Under the pieces are notes generated by a model. The model was not told where the DNA came from and searched no databases. It saw only the letters and a list, made by a program, of their open reading frames with translations. This document shows positions 1-7,765 of a stretch of 64,000 nt of DNA, in pieces. The translations under genes were made by a program, and so were the position numbers. The stretch is from positions 30,679 through 94,678 of the forward strand of contig DATNEY010000031.1 in the NCBI GenBank assembly GCA_035606665.1, in the 5' to 3' direction. The stretch's first letter is position 1, and every line of letters begins with the position of its first letter. Source of the stretch: DASUGC01 sp035606665. Its GTDB lineage: Bacteria; Acidobacteriota; Vicinamibacteria; Vicinamibacterales; SCN-69-37.

Positions 1-64
1 GCCGCCGGCGTCGAGGGCGCGGACCAAGACCGGCACCGTAGGGCTGAGTCGCCGGGCGGCTGTT
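1..64. other. left-edge stretch, no gene assigned
   Basis: I see no convincing gene here. On the minus strand a GTG at position 36 opens a frame that stays open to the window edge (it would begin M-P-V-L-V-R-A-L-D-A-G-G), so a co-directional gene downstream of the regulator could start here. There is no Shine-Dalgarno sequence and only 12 codons are visible. Confidence 0.2.
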
Positions 65-1213
65 CTACCCTGTCGCGCCCGGTGCTACGAGCATGAGATC
101 GTCGTTGGGGTAAACGTGGTTCACGTTCTCCGGCGTCACGAGCTCGTGTTTGGCAAACACGGCCGGCGGCACGGGCCGGTGGTTCAGAATGTCGAGCGCC
201 ACGCCAAGGATGGCGGTTCCGTATTTCTCAGGAAAGTACGCAACTGAACCGACCAGTCGAGTACCTGGACGACGGAGCTCCGCACGCCCTTCGGGCGATG
301 CGTTCTGCCCCATGATCGCGCAGGACTCCGCGCGCCCTGCCTCCTGGAACGCGCGCAGCGCGCCAATCGCGCTGGGATCGTTGATGGCACCGACCAGCGC
401 GTGGCGCGTCCGATTCGTCCGCAAGTGTCGGCGGACGACCTCCAGGCTCTGACTGAAGACACCGTCCCCTTCGAGGAACGTCACCTTCGTGTCCTCGAGC
501 GCGGGAATGACCTCCTTCAGGCCCACGAGCATGCCGGTCAGACGCATCTTCGGCATGGCGCCCGCCCGCGCCAGGGCCATGAGGATGATCTCGTCGACCT
601 GTCCCTGCCAATGCTGCTTCGCCCACCTGCCCAGAAACCTGCCGCCGATCAGGCCGGCTTCGTAGTTGTTGGCCCCAAAGTACGTGGCGCCTGGATGCGG
701 CACTTCGATGGCTATCAGTGGAATGTTGGCTTCGCGGTATTTGGCGGCGACGATTGGCGCGACGTGCTCGTCGGTCTGAAACTCGATCACGAGATCGACC
801 TTCTCGCGAACCAGCACATCGGCATTGCGTTGCGCGATCTTGGCGTTGTAGCGGTTGTCGACGCAGATGAGCTCGATGCCTTCGGTCTGCGCGGCACGCT
901 GGAGCCCGGACGATACTTCTTTTGAAAACTGATAGTCGGTTCCCTGCGCGGCGTAGCCAAGGCGGTAGAGTTTCTGTTTGAATGGCCGCAGGCACGAGCG
1001 GTAGAGGTTCTCGCCGACCTTCTCCACCATCCCGCACCGCTCGAGGGTGTAGAGCAGGCGGAAGGTCATGCTCTTCGGCAGTCCACTACGAAGCGAGATC
1101 TCCCGGAGCGGCAGCGCTTCGCCAGACGTACGGAACGCGGACAGCAGCCGCGAGGCGTGTTCAACGGACTTGACCAGGTAACGATCGCGGCTCCTGGCAA
1201 CCTTCGCGCTCAT
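65..1213 (-). CDS. IclR-type HTH / sugar-binding (PBP-like) transcriptional regulator
   Basis: 382-residue protein without a signal peptide, so it should be cytoplasmic. Residues about 13-80 form a winged helix-turn-helix like the IclR N-terminus (V-E-H-A-S-R-L-L-S-A-F at the start, then L-R-E-I-S-L-R-S-G-L-P-K-S-M and a recognition helix). Residues about 95-375 resemble a type I periplasmic sugar-binding domain, including F-G-A-N-N-Y-E-A-G at about 180 and the C-terminal V-T-P-E-N-V-N typical of sugar-binding proteins. The usual IclR effector domain is absent. A GAGGA Shine-Dalgarno lies 5 nt before the ATG. It is divergent from the lactate dehydrogenase gene and close to the rhamnose genes, so a sugar-responsive regulator of that locus is the natural inference; rhamnose as effector is not proven. 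Confidence 0.8.
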   Translation of the reverse strand: MSAKVARSRDRYLVKSVEHASRLLSAFRTSGEALPLREISLRSGLPKSMTFRLLYTLERCGMVEKVGENLYRSCLRPFKQKLYRLGYAAQGTDYQFSKEVSSGLQRAAQTEGIELICVDNRYNAKIAQRNADVLVREKVDLVIEFQTDEHVAPIVAAKYREANIPLIAIEVPHPGATYFGANNYEAGLIGGRFLGRWAKQHWQGQVDEIILMALARAGAMPKMRLTGMLVGLKEVIPALEDTKVTFLEGDGVFSQSLEVVRRHLRTNRTRHALVGAINDPSAIGALRAFQEAGRAESCAIMGQNASPEGRAELRRPGTRLVGSVAYFPEKYGTAILGVALDILNHRPVPPAVFAKHELVTPENVNHVYPNDDLMLVAPGATG

Positions 1214-1339
1214 TTCATTCCTCGAAATCAGTCCTAGCGTCCAACCGTCGCTATTCCCGCATTACCGGCCTGCAAGTATGTATGAGGGTTTCGCAGAGCG
1301 CAATCGTGCGACCTCACCGTGGCGCGTTAGAATCCGCGG
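1214..1339. promoter_or_regulatory. divergent promoter region, regulator / lactate dehydrogenase
   Basis: 126 bp between two divergent start codons. On the plus strand TAGAAT (1328-1333) sits 6 nt before the ATG of the dehydrogenase, which fits a -10 box for a leaderless transcript. A small inverted repeat TAGCG / CGCTA (about 1234-1253) lies in the middle and is a weak operator candidate. Confidence 0.4.
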
Positions 1340-2503
1340 ATGCCCGGACCGGTGGATTCACCGCGCGTCGTCAACATCGCCGACCTTCGCCGCCTCGCGA
1401 AGCGGAGGCTGCCGCGCGCCGTCTTTGACTACATCGATGGAGGCGCAGACGCGGAGGTCACGCTGCGCGAGAACTCTCGCGCGTTCGAGGACGTCGTCCT
1501 CCGGCCGAGATCCGCGGTCGCGACCGCAAGCTGCGACCTCTCGACGACCGTCCTGGGCAGCACGCTCTCACTTCCAGTTCTTCTGGGACCGGTTGGCAGC
1601 AGCCGCATGTTCTATCCGCGCGGTGAGGAAGTCGCCGCCAAGGCCGCGGGCACCGCGGGCACCGTGTACGTCCTGTCAACACTCTCGGGCTGCCGGGTTG
1701 ACGATGTCGCCAAAGCCACGCGCGGCCCGCTCTGGTATCAGCTCTACCTTGTCGGCGGACACGAGGTAGCCAGGGCCGCAATCGACCGGGCGAAGCATGC
1801 CGGCTGTACCGCGCTCATGGTCACGATCGACACGCCGGTCGCGGGTCTCCGTGAACGCGACGTCCGCAATGGCTCCAAGGAACTGGTGTCGGCGAGCGCG
1901 TGGACGCGGTTGCCGTACCTGACCCAGTTTCTCGCGCGACCTCGATGGCTCATCGACTACCTTCGAGACGGTGGACTGATGAGTTTCCCGAACGTCGTCT
2001 TGCCGGAAGGCCCGATGCCGTACGCCGATGTCGGGGCCGCGCTCGAGCAATCGATGGTCAGCTGGGATGACTTTCGGTGGATTCGCCAGGCGTGGCCCGG
2101 AAAGATCGTCGTCAAGGGCGTCCACACGGCGGACGATGCGCGGCAAGCGATGGATGCGGGTGCGGACGCTGTCGTGGTCTCCAACCATGGAGGCCGGCAG
2201 CTCGACGGAGTCGCGGCGACGATCGCCGTGTTGCCAGAGGTCGTGGCCGCCGTCGACGGACGAATTGAAGTACTGCTCGACGGCGGAGTCCGGCGCGGCA
2301 GCGACGTCGTGAAGGCGCTCTGTCTCGGCGCCCGGGCGGTTCTGGTCGGCCGGGCGTATGCCTACGGCCTCGGCGCGGGCGGCGGCGCCGGCGTCTCACG
2401 CGCGATCGAAATCCTGAAAGCGGACATCATCAGGACGCTGAAGCTGCTCGGCATCGCATCGACTGCCGCGCTCGATGCGTCTTTTGTCGGCCGCAGGCAC
2501 TGA
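1340..2503 (+). CDS. lldD: FMN-dependent alpha-hydroxy acid (L-lactate) dehydrogenase
   Basis: 387 residues, the normal size for the glycolate oxidase / LldD / cytochrome b2 FMN domain family. It oxidises L-2-hydroxy acids, most simply L-lactate to pyruvate. Seen: the N-terminal F-D-Y-I-D-G-G-A-D family signature near residue 30, the active-site S-N-H-G-G-R-Q-L-D-G near 280 (catalytic His, FMN-contacting Arg) and the phosphate-binding D-G-G-V-R-R-G-S-D near 313. No signal peptide. Its place next to rhaI and the RhaEW fusion, whose dehydrogenase half should make L-lactate from lactaldehyde, suggests that it finishes rhamnose breakdown to pyruvate. The exact 2-hydroxy acid cannot be read from sequence. 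Confidence 0.85.
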   Translation: MPGPVDSPRVVNIADLRRLAKRRLPRAVFDYIDGGADAEVTLRENSRAFEDVVLRPRSAVATASCDLSTTVLGSTLSLPVLLGPVGSSRMFYPRGEEVAAKAAGTAGTVYVLSTLSGCRVDDVAKATRGPLWYQLYLVGGHEVARAAIDRAKHAGCTALMVTIDTPVAGLRERDVRNGSKELVSASAWTRLPYLTQFLARPRWLIDYLRDGGLMSFPNVVLPEGPMPYADVGAALEQSMVSWDDFRWIRQAWPGKIVVKGVHTADDARQAMDAGADAVVVSNHGGRQLDGVAATIAVLPEVVAAVDGRIEVLLDGGVRRGSDVVKALCLGARAVLVGRAYAYGLGAGGGAGVSRAIEILKADIIRTLKLLGIASTAALDASFVGRRH

Positions 2504-2543
2504 CGCATCGGACGCGATTCCCGGCGATATACTCGGCGCGGTC

Positions 2544-3743
2544 ATGACGTCACAGGCAACAGATGCGGTTGTCGGCGCGTTGGATGCTTTCCGCATCGAG
2601 CTGCCATCCTGGGGATTCGCGAACACGGGCACGCGATTCGGAAAGTACCTGCAGCCGGCTGCCGCTACGACGATCGCCGAAAAACTAAGTGACGCCGGGC
2701 ATGTGCACGCGCTCACCGGCATCTGTCCCACCGTCGCACTGCACGTGCAGTGGGATTTTCCTCGGGGACTGGAGGATGCCGACGGGGTTGCGTCGCTCGC
2801 CGCAGGTGCATTGGTGGCGCCGGGCGCCATCAACCCGAATTTCTTTCAGGATCAGGACTACAAGTTCGGTTCGTTCGGGAACCCAGATCCCCATGTGCGC
2901 GCCAAGGCGCTCGATCACGGCCGCGAAAGCATCGCGATTGCCGGGCGACTTCGGAGCCGTGATGTTTCCTTGTGGTTCGGCGATGGCTCGAACTACCCGG
3001 GCACCGCGAACATTCGCCAGCGCAAACGCTGGTTCGAGGAATCGCTCGGCGCGTTGCACGATGCGCTCGCGTCAGATCAGCGGTTGCTGATCGAGTACAA
3101 GCCGTTCGAGCCCGCGTTCTACCACACCGACATCGCCGACTGGGGCATGGCGCTGCTTGCCGCCCGGGCCGCCGGACCTCGCGCAAAGGTCCTGGTCGAC
3201 ACCGGCCATCACTACCAATCACAGAACATCGAGCAGATCGTCGCCTGGCTCCTCGACGAGCAGGTGCTCGGCGGCTTTCATTTCAACGACCGTCGTTATG
3301 CGGACGATGACCTGACGCTGGGATCGATCGATCCGTATCAGGTGTTTCGCATCTTCCACGAAATTCGGCTGTACGAGTGGGAGAGGGGCGAACGAGCCGA
3401 CATCGCCTACGTCATCGACCAGAGCCACAACCTCAAGGGAAAGATTGACGCGATGATTCAGACGGTCGGCATGGCGCAAATGCTGGTCGCAAGGGCTTCC
3501 CTGGTCGACCTGGCCCGGCTGACGAGCGCGCAGAAGGCCTGCGATCTCATCGCTGCCGAGACGTGTCTGCAGGATGCCTTTGCGACCGACGTGCGGCCGA
3601 TTGTCCGTGAGTGGCGTCGCGCGCGAGGCCTGCCGGAAGATCCGCTCGACGCATCGCGCCAGAGCGGCTACGTCGAACGGATCACGCGCGAGCGTGCCGC
3701 GGGCCACCCGCCTTCGGCGAGCGGGGCCACCGGATACGCCTGA
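2544..3743 (+). CDS. rhaI: L-rhamnose isomerase, RhaI type
   Basis: 399 residues from the ATG at 2544; the frame is open further upstream, but that part overlaps the end of the dehydrogenase gene and has no family match. The enzyme converts L-rhamnose to L-rhamnulose. It belongs to the xylose-isomerase-like TIM barrels: I see a metal-binding Glu in E-Y-K-P-F-E-P (about residue 185), D-T-G-H-H-Y near 220 and H-F-N-D-R-R-Y-A-D-D-D-L near 250, all typical of the Pseudomonas stutzeri RhaI group and unlike the E. coli RhaA group. A TATACT box (2528-2533) lies 10 nt before the ATG, so it may have its own promoter despite being only 40 bp behind the dehydrogenase. Confidence 0.88.
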   Translation: MTSQATDAVVGALDAFRIELPSWGFANTGTRFGKYLQPAAATTIAEKLSDAGHVHALTGICPTVALHVQWDFPRGLEDADGVASLAAGALVAPGAINPNFFQDQDYKFGSFGNPDPHVRAKALDHGRESIAIAGRLRSRDVSLWFGDGSNYPGTANIRQRKRWFEESLGALHDALASDQRLLIEYKPFEPAFYHTDIADWGMALLAARAAGPRAKVLVDTGHHYQSQNIEQIVAWLLDEQVLGGFHFNDRRYADDDLTLGSIDPYQVFRIFHEIRLYEWERGERADIAYVIDQSHNLKGKIDAMIQTVGMAQMLVARASLVDLARLTSAQKACDLIAAETCLQDAFATDVRPIVREWRRARGLPEDPLDASRQSGYVERITRERAAGHPPSASGATGYA

Positions 3744-3753
3744 TTCCCCACCA

Positions 3754-5589
3754 CTACTTCTTGACCTTCGGGATCTCGAGCTTCGTGAGATTCGATCCGA
3801 GTACGTCCGCGCCGTGATCGTAGACGACGACCTTGACGTAGCGGGCGGGTGACGTGACTTTCACCTTGCCCCCATAGCCGAATCCGGTCCTCTGGAATTC
3901 CGCGAACGTCTCCGGCTTCAGCGCGAGGTCCACCGTGTTCCACGATTCGCCGAGAAGATGATCCTTGTCGTCGAGGCAGAAGATCGCAATGTCGAGTAAG
4001 TCCTTCTTCCTGCCGTCCTTGTCGGTGAAGCCCAGCTGATCCGTACGGACCCTGACGGCGATATCGACCGCCGGCGAGCCGTCGTCCCTTGTGATGTTCG
4101 CAGCGGTCACGGTGAGTCCGATGTCCGTGATCGACTCGGGCATGTTCGCCGCCCCCGTGACGCGCGTGTACGCGAGCGCCTTCGGCTTGTCGAGCGGCGC
4201 GAGGTCCAGATTCGCCACGTAGCCGTGACGGAACTGGATGTCGTACTGGCCCGGGCGATTGATGCGGACGGTGACCTTGCGGTACTTCCCGTCCCAGTTC
4301 GTGGTCGTCGGGTAATAGCCAAGCACGTACGAGAACCGTGTGGCCTCGTCGAGACGATCCACGAAGTCCTTCCCCCTTTCGCTCGTCGAGAACCTGCCAC
4401 CTGTCTGCGACGCGACCGTGCGGGACGTGGATATGCGCCAGTCCACGGGAGGCATCGCCATGCCGCGCCCGCCGCCACCGCCGCCGCGTCCGCCGCCACC
4501 GCCACCGCCTCCGCCGCGTGCCGCCGACATGTTCAGTGGCATCCCCGCCACGCCGCCCGTGTGCAAGATGTCGATGACCACGCGCGCATCGGCCGCCGTC
4601 GCGGCGAGGCCCGTGTCGTCTTCGGCGCGCGGCAGCATGATGCCGCGCTCGGTCACGAAGAGGAGGTGCTTCTCGCCATCGAGGTAGCGCATGTAGGCGA
4701 TGCCCGCGTACAGCTTCGTGAGATCCTGCGACGTCTGCGCGTTCGCGCTGACGTAGTCGTCGAACGACATCTCGACGCCGGTGGCCGCGTTCATCGGATC
4801 GCTCAGGAACGTGCCGGGATCTCGGTTGGCGTTGATCTCGTTCGCCATCAGCGCATCGGAGATCTGTCGCTGATCGTTGGCGAGGCGTGCTGCGTTCTGG
4901 ACCTGCGCGTCGCCGACAGTCCGCATGGCGGCGTTGTCCGGGCCCTTGAAAATCGCGTCGATCTGCGCCTGAATCGGCTTCGGAATGTAGGACCCGCCGT
5001 ACCGCGCCGCGAGCCCGCTGAAGCGCTGCGCCATCTGCGCCTCGACCTTCTCGTGATCCTTGAGGTAGCGCTCGAGGAGGGCGGCAATCCTCGCGTGATC
5101 GGTCGTGAACTCGGTGGCGCGGTTGAACGCCATCACCGCGACGTAGTCCTGCGGCAACAGCCGGTCCTTCACCAGGTGCAGCATGCCGTCGACGGCCTTC
5201 GTCACCGGCTGCAGCCGGCCGCGCCCGAGCACGATGAGGAACGTGCGCCGCTTCTGCGGTTCGAGCGTCGTGGGGGCCGCCGTCGCGCGCACGAGCGGCG
5301 CCGCCACGGTGGACTCATCGGCAATGAGCGACTGTGTCGAGAAGTGCTTGACCTGCTGGCGGACACCGTTCTCGAACACGAGGAACTCGTCCTGACCGAG
5401 GTCGGTGACGGGCTTGCCCGTGCGCCGATCGATCACGCGCACGTCGATCGGCACGAGCACCGTGCCGGCACGAAAAATCGGCGTCTGTTGGGCTGGCGGC
5501 GTCTGCGCCGGCTGTGTTTGCGCGCCACGCCCGGCGGGCGCGGCAATCAGGATGACGCTACTGATGACGACGCAGAGAAACCTGACCAC
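3754..5589 (-). CDS. exported VWFA-related protein (acidobacterial type)
   Basis: 611 residues starting at GTG 5589, with a GAGG 6 nt upstream. A signal peptide (about 1-22) is followed by a Gln/Pro-rich linker and then the stretch R-A-G-T-V-L-V-P-I-D-V-R-V, which opens the VWFA-related family common in Acidobacteriota. A von Willebrand A-like fold is expected from about 110 to 460. The usual D-x-S-x-S metal site after the first strand is replaced by F-L-I-V-L-G-R-G-R-L, so it is probably not a metal-dependent adhesion site. A Gly/Arg block lies around residues 358-375. The segment Y-V-L-G-Y-Y-P-T at about 425 is characteristic of the family. Function is unknown; protein-protein contact in the envelope is likely. 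Confidence 0.8.
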   Translation of the reverse strand: MVRFLCVVISSVILIAAPAGRGAQTQPAQTPPAQQTPIFRAGTVLVPIDVRVIDRRTGKPVTDLGQDEFLVFENGVRQQVKHFSTQSLIADESTVAAPLVRATAAPTTLEPQKRRTFLIVLGRGRLQPVTKAVDGMLHLVKDRLLPQDYVAVMAFNRATEFTTDHARIAALLERYLKDHEKVEAQMAQRFSGLAARYGGSYIPKPIQAQIDAIFKGPDNAAMRTVGDAQVQNAARLANDQRQISDALMANEINANRDPGTFLSDPMNAATGVEMSFDDYVSANAQTSQDLTKLYAGIAYMRYLDGEKHLLFVTERGIMLPRAEDDTGLAATAADARVVIDILHTGGVAGMPLNMSAARGGGGGGGGGRGGGGGGRGMAMPPVDWRISTSRTVASQTGGRFSTSERGKDFVDRLDEATRFSYVLGYYPTTTNWDGKYRKVTVRINRPGQYDIQFRHGYVANLDLAPLDKPKALAYTRVTGAANMPESITDIGLTVTAANITRDDGSPAVDIAVRVRTDQLGFTDKDGRKKDLLDIAIFCLDDKDHLLGESWNTVDLALKPETFAEFQRTGFGYGGKVKVTSPARYVKVVVYDHGADVLGSNLTKLEIPKVKK

Positions 5590-5657
5590 ATGAACCTCAA
5601 TCAGACGCGGCTGCTCAGGATAACCCGCGATCGCGGGCGGTGAGCCGCCTTCTCAGC

Positions 5658-6863
5658 TCATCGAAACAACAGGGGTGCGACTTCCTGCAGGTGGTGTCGC
5701 CACACGACCCATTCGTGCCGGCCCTCGGTCAGGCGGAACGTGTGGTTGATGCCCTTTGCGGTCAAGGATGCGTCGAGCGCCTTCGCGCTGCTGAGGAGGA
5801 AGTCGTCCTTCCCGATTCCGATCCACAACAGTTTGATCTTCTTGTTCGTCGCCGGCGTGAAGAAGTCCGGGTAAGAGGTGTCCGCGACCTCCGCGCCGGC
5901 GCTCATGACGACCAGCGAATGAAACGTGTCGGGGTTCGAGAAGCCGATCGCGATTGTCTGGCCGCCGCCCATTGACAGGCCGCCGAGCGCGCGGTTGCCG
6001 GCGCCTGGCAACGTCCGGAACTTCGCCTCGACGAACGGAATCACGTCCTTCAGCAGATCCCTGGCGAACGGCGTGTCGCCCGGATTCGCGGACGCCGTTG
6101 GAGTCGCAGGCGCGAACGAAGTCACTTCCGGTCCGAGGCCGACGCCCTGCCGCGCATATCCGAAGGGATTGACGATGATCATCGGCTTGGCGCGGCCCTG
6201 CGCGATCAGGTTGTCCATGATCAGATTGGCTCGGCCGGTCAGCATCCAGCTCGAGTCGATGTTGCCGGAGCCATGCAGCAGGTAGAAGACCGGGAATCTG
6301 TCGCTGCTCGCGTCGTAGCCTGGCGGTGTGTAGACCCAGACCGTGCGAGGCACGCCGAGACTCCTGGAGTGGTACGTCTCCATCCGGACGGACCCATGCG
6401 GAACGTTCTTCGCATCATCGAACGCGAGCCCGGCGGTTCCGGGCACTTCTACCAGACTTGCCGATGGGAAACCTCCGAAGCCCAGCTTCACCGATGGGTT
6501 GGCGGGATCCATCGCGATCACCCCGCCGCGCCCTTCAACAGCATCGACGCGGAACTGATAGTTGTAGACGTCAGGCGGCCATGGACCGACGCTGACCACC
6601 CACACCCCTGCAGCGTTCTTGATCATTGGGTACGTCTTGCCGTCGAGCTCGCCGATCAGCGTGACTTCGCGCGCGTTGGGTGCGTTGAAGCGGAAGGTAA
6701 TCGTGCCGTCCGCGCGCACCTCCGGTGAGACGATCTGGCCGCGTCCACCGCCGCGCCCGCCGGCCGGGGCCGCCTGCTGGGCAACGACGATGGGAGCTGG
6801 AATCGAGACAGCAGCAAGGAGACAGAGGAACAGAATGCCGACGAGCTCCCATCGTGCCCTCAT
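5658..6863 (-). CDS. exported esterase with N-terminal E-set domain (CE1 / enterochelin-esterase family)
   Basis: 401 residues, start ATG 6863 with a strong GAGGAGGAG Shine-Dalgarno. Signal peptide about 1-28, then a Gly/Arg-rich spacer, an Ig-like E-set (about 45-130, with the F-R-F-N-A-P-N-A-R-E-V-T-L type strand) and an alpha/beta hydrolase of the esterase D / feruloyl esterase family. The nucleophile elbow is G-L-S-M-G-G-G near residue 295, and H-E-W-V-V-W near the C-terminus carries the catalytic His. Such enzymes usually remove acyl groups from plant polysaccharides. Two relatives lie at 17042 and 34136 in this window. The exact substrate is unknown. Confidence 0.85.
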   Translation of the reverse strand: MRARWELVGILFLCLLAAVSIPAPIVVAQQAAPAGGRGGGRGQIVSPEVRADGTITFRFNAPNAREVTLIGELDGKTYPMIKNAAGVWVVSVGPWPPDVYNYQFRVDAVEGRGGVIAMDPANPSVKLGFGGFPSASLVEVPGTAGLAFDDAKNVPHGSVRMETYHSRSLGVPRTVWVYTPPGYDASSDRFPVFYLLHGSGNIDSSWMLTGRANLIMDNLIAQGRAKPMIIVNPFGYARQGVGLGPEVTSFAPATPTASANPGDTPFARDLLKDVIPFVEAKFRTLPGAGNRALGGLSMGGGQTIAIGFSNPDTFHSLVVMSAGAEVADTSYPDFFTPATNKKIKLLWIGIGKDDFLLSSAKALDASLTAKGINHTFRLTEGRHEWVVWRHHLQEVAPLLFR

Positions 6864-6898
6864 GGCGATCTCCTCCTCGCTTAGTGTCTAGTCCGGCT

Positions 6899-7747
6899 CT
6901 ACTTGAGATTCTTGAGGTAGACGTTCCGGAACTCGATCTTCATCGGCGGCCCCACATGGATCTGGACGCCGAGTAGCCCCTTCATTGATCGATTCGCCTG
7001 ATCGTCATCCACGAAGACAGCGGTGACGTGGCCGTTGAGGATATGGATCAAGGTGTTGCCTCGCGCGATGACGTGGAACTGATTCCAGTCGTTGACCTTG
7101 ATGATGGCCTTCAGTGTTTCCGCGTCCTCGAGTTGCCCGATTTGTCCGCGCAGCGGCGGCGGTGGAGCGGGCGTCGCCGGTGCGGCGGCGGGCGGACCAC
7201 CCGCGCCCTGTCCGCGCGGCGCCACCGGCTGACCACTGCTGCACTGGCCCTGCTTGACGTCGTTCGGCCCCGCGTACTGCACGGTACCGCGCGGTGCGAG
7301 GAAGCCGGGACGGCCGCGCTCCTCGTACAGCATGCCGGTATAGGCGTTGGCGAAGTCGATATCCGCCTGGTAGCCGCACATCACCCACTTACCCACGGCA
7401 CCGGTGAGCTGGCGGCTTCGGTACTGCACGCCGCTGTTCGTCGAGTTCATCTTGAACTCGAGCTTCAGCTCGAAGTTGTCGGGCTCGCTGCCGCGATAAA
7501 TGAGAAACGTGTTCTCGGTGACGGGCTTCTCCGCGGTGCTCTCACCGACGATGGTGCCGTTCTCGGCTCGCCAGAACGTGGGGTCGCCGTCCCAGTTCTT
7601 CAGCGTCGTGCCGTCGAAAATCTTGTCGAAGCCGGTGAAGTTGTCGAACGGGATCGGGGCCCCGCCGCGGCCACCGCCTCCGCCGCGCTGAGCTGCGACG
7701 AACGTCGTCAGCGCGCACACAAAAACTGCTGTCAGCCTGAATCTCAT
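6899..7747 (-). CDS. exported DUF1080 protein (3-keto-disaccharide hydrolase family)
   Basis: 282 residues from ATG 7747, chosen because GGGGGAGGAG lies 6 nt upstream; an earlier in-frame start would remove that site. Signal peptide about 1-19, a Gly-rich mature N-terminus, then the concanavalin-like fold of DUF1080: G-F-D-K-I-F-D-G-T-T-L-K-N-W at about 40-53 and Y-R-G-S-E-P-D-N-F-E-L-K-L near 85. Other family members cleave 3-keto-glycosides. A Pro/Ala/Gly-rich loop (about 200-225) interrupts the domain. It starts only 18 nt behind the RhaEW stop codon and its ribosome site overlaps that end, so it is probably in the rha operon. Confidence 0.85.
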   Translation of the reverse strand: MRFRLTAVFVCALTTFVAAQRGGGGGRGGAPIPFDNFTGFDKIFDGTTLKNWDGDPTFWRAENGTIVGESTAEKPVTENTFLIYRGSEPDNFELKLEFKMNSTNSGVQYRSRQLTGAVGKWVMCGYQADIDFANAYTGMLYEERGRPGFLAPRGTVQYAGPNDVKQGQCSSGQPVAPRGQGAGGPPAAAPATPAPPPPLRGQIGQLEDAETLKAIIKVNDWNQFHVIARGNTLIHILNGHVTAVFVDDDQANRSMKGLLGVQIHVGPPMKIEFRNVYLKNLK

Positions 7748-7765
7748 CGTGAACTCCTCCCCCAA

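Noticed and set aside
4225..5643. 472-codon open frame on the plus strand opposite the VWFA gene
   Set aside because: Arg/His-rich antisense shadow with no start signal; the minus-strand gene has a signal peptide and family motifs.
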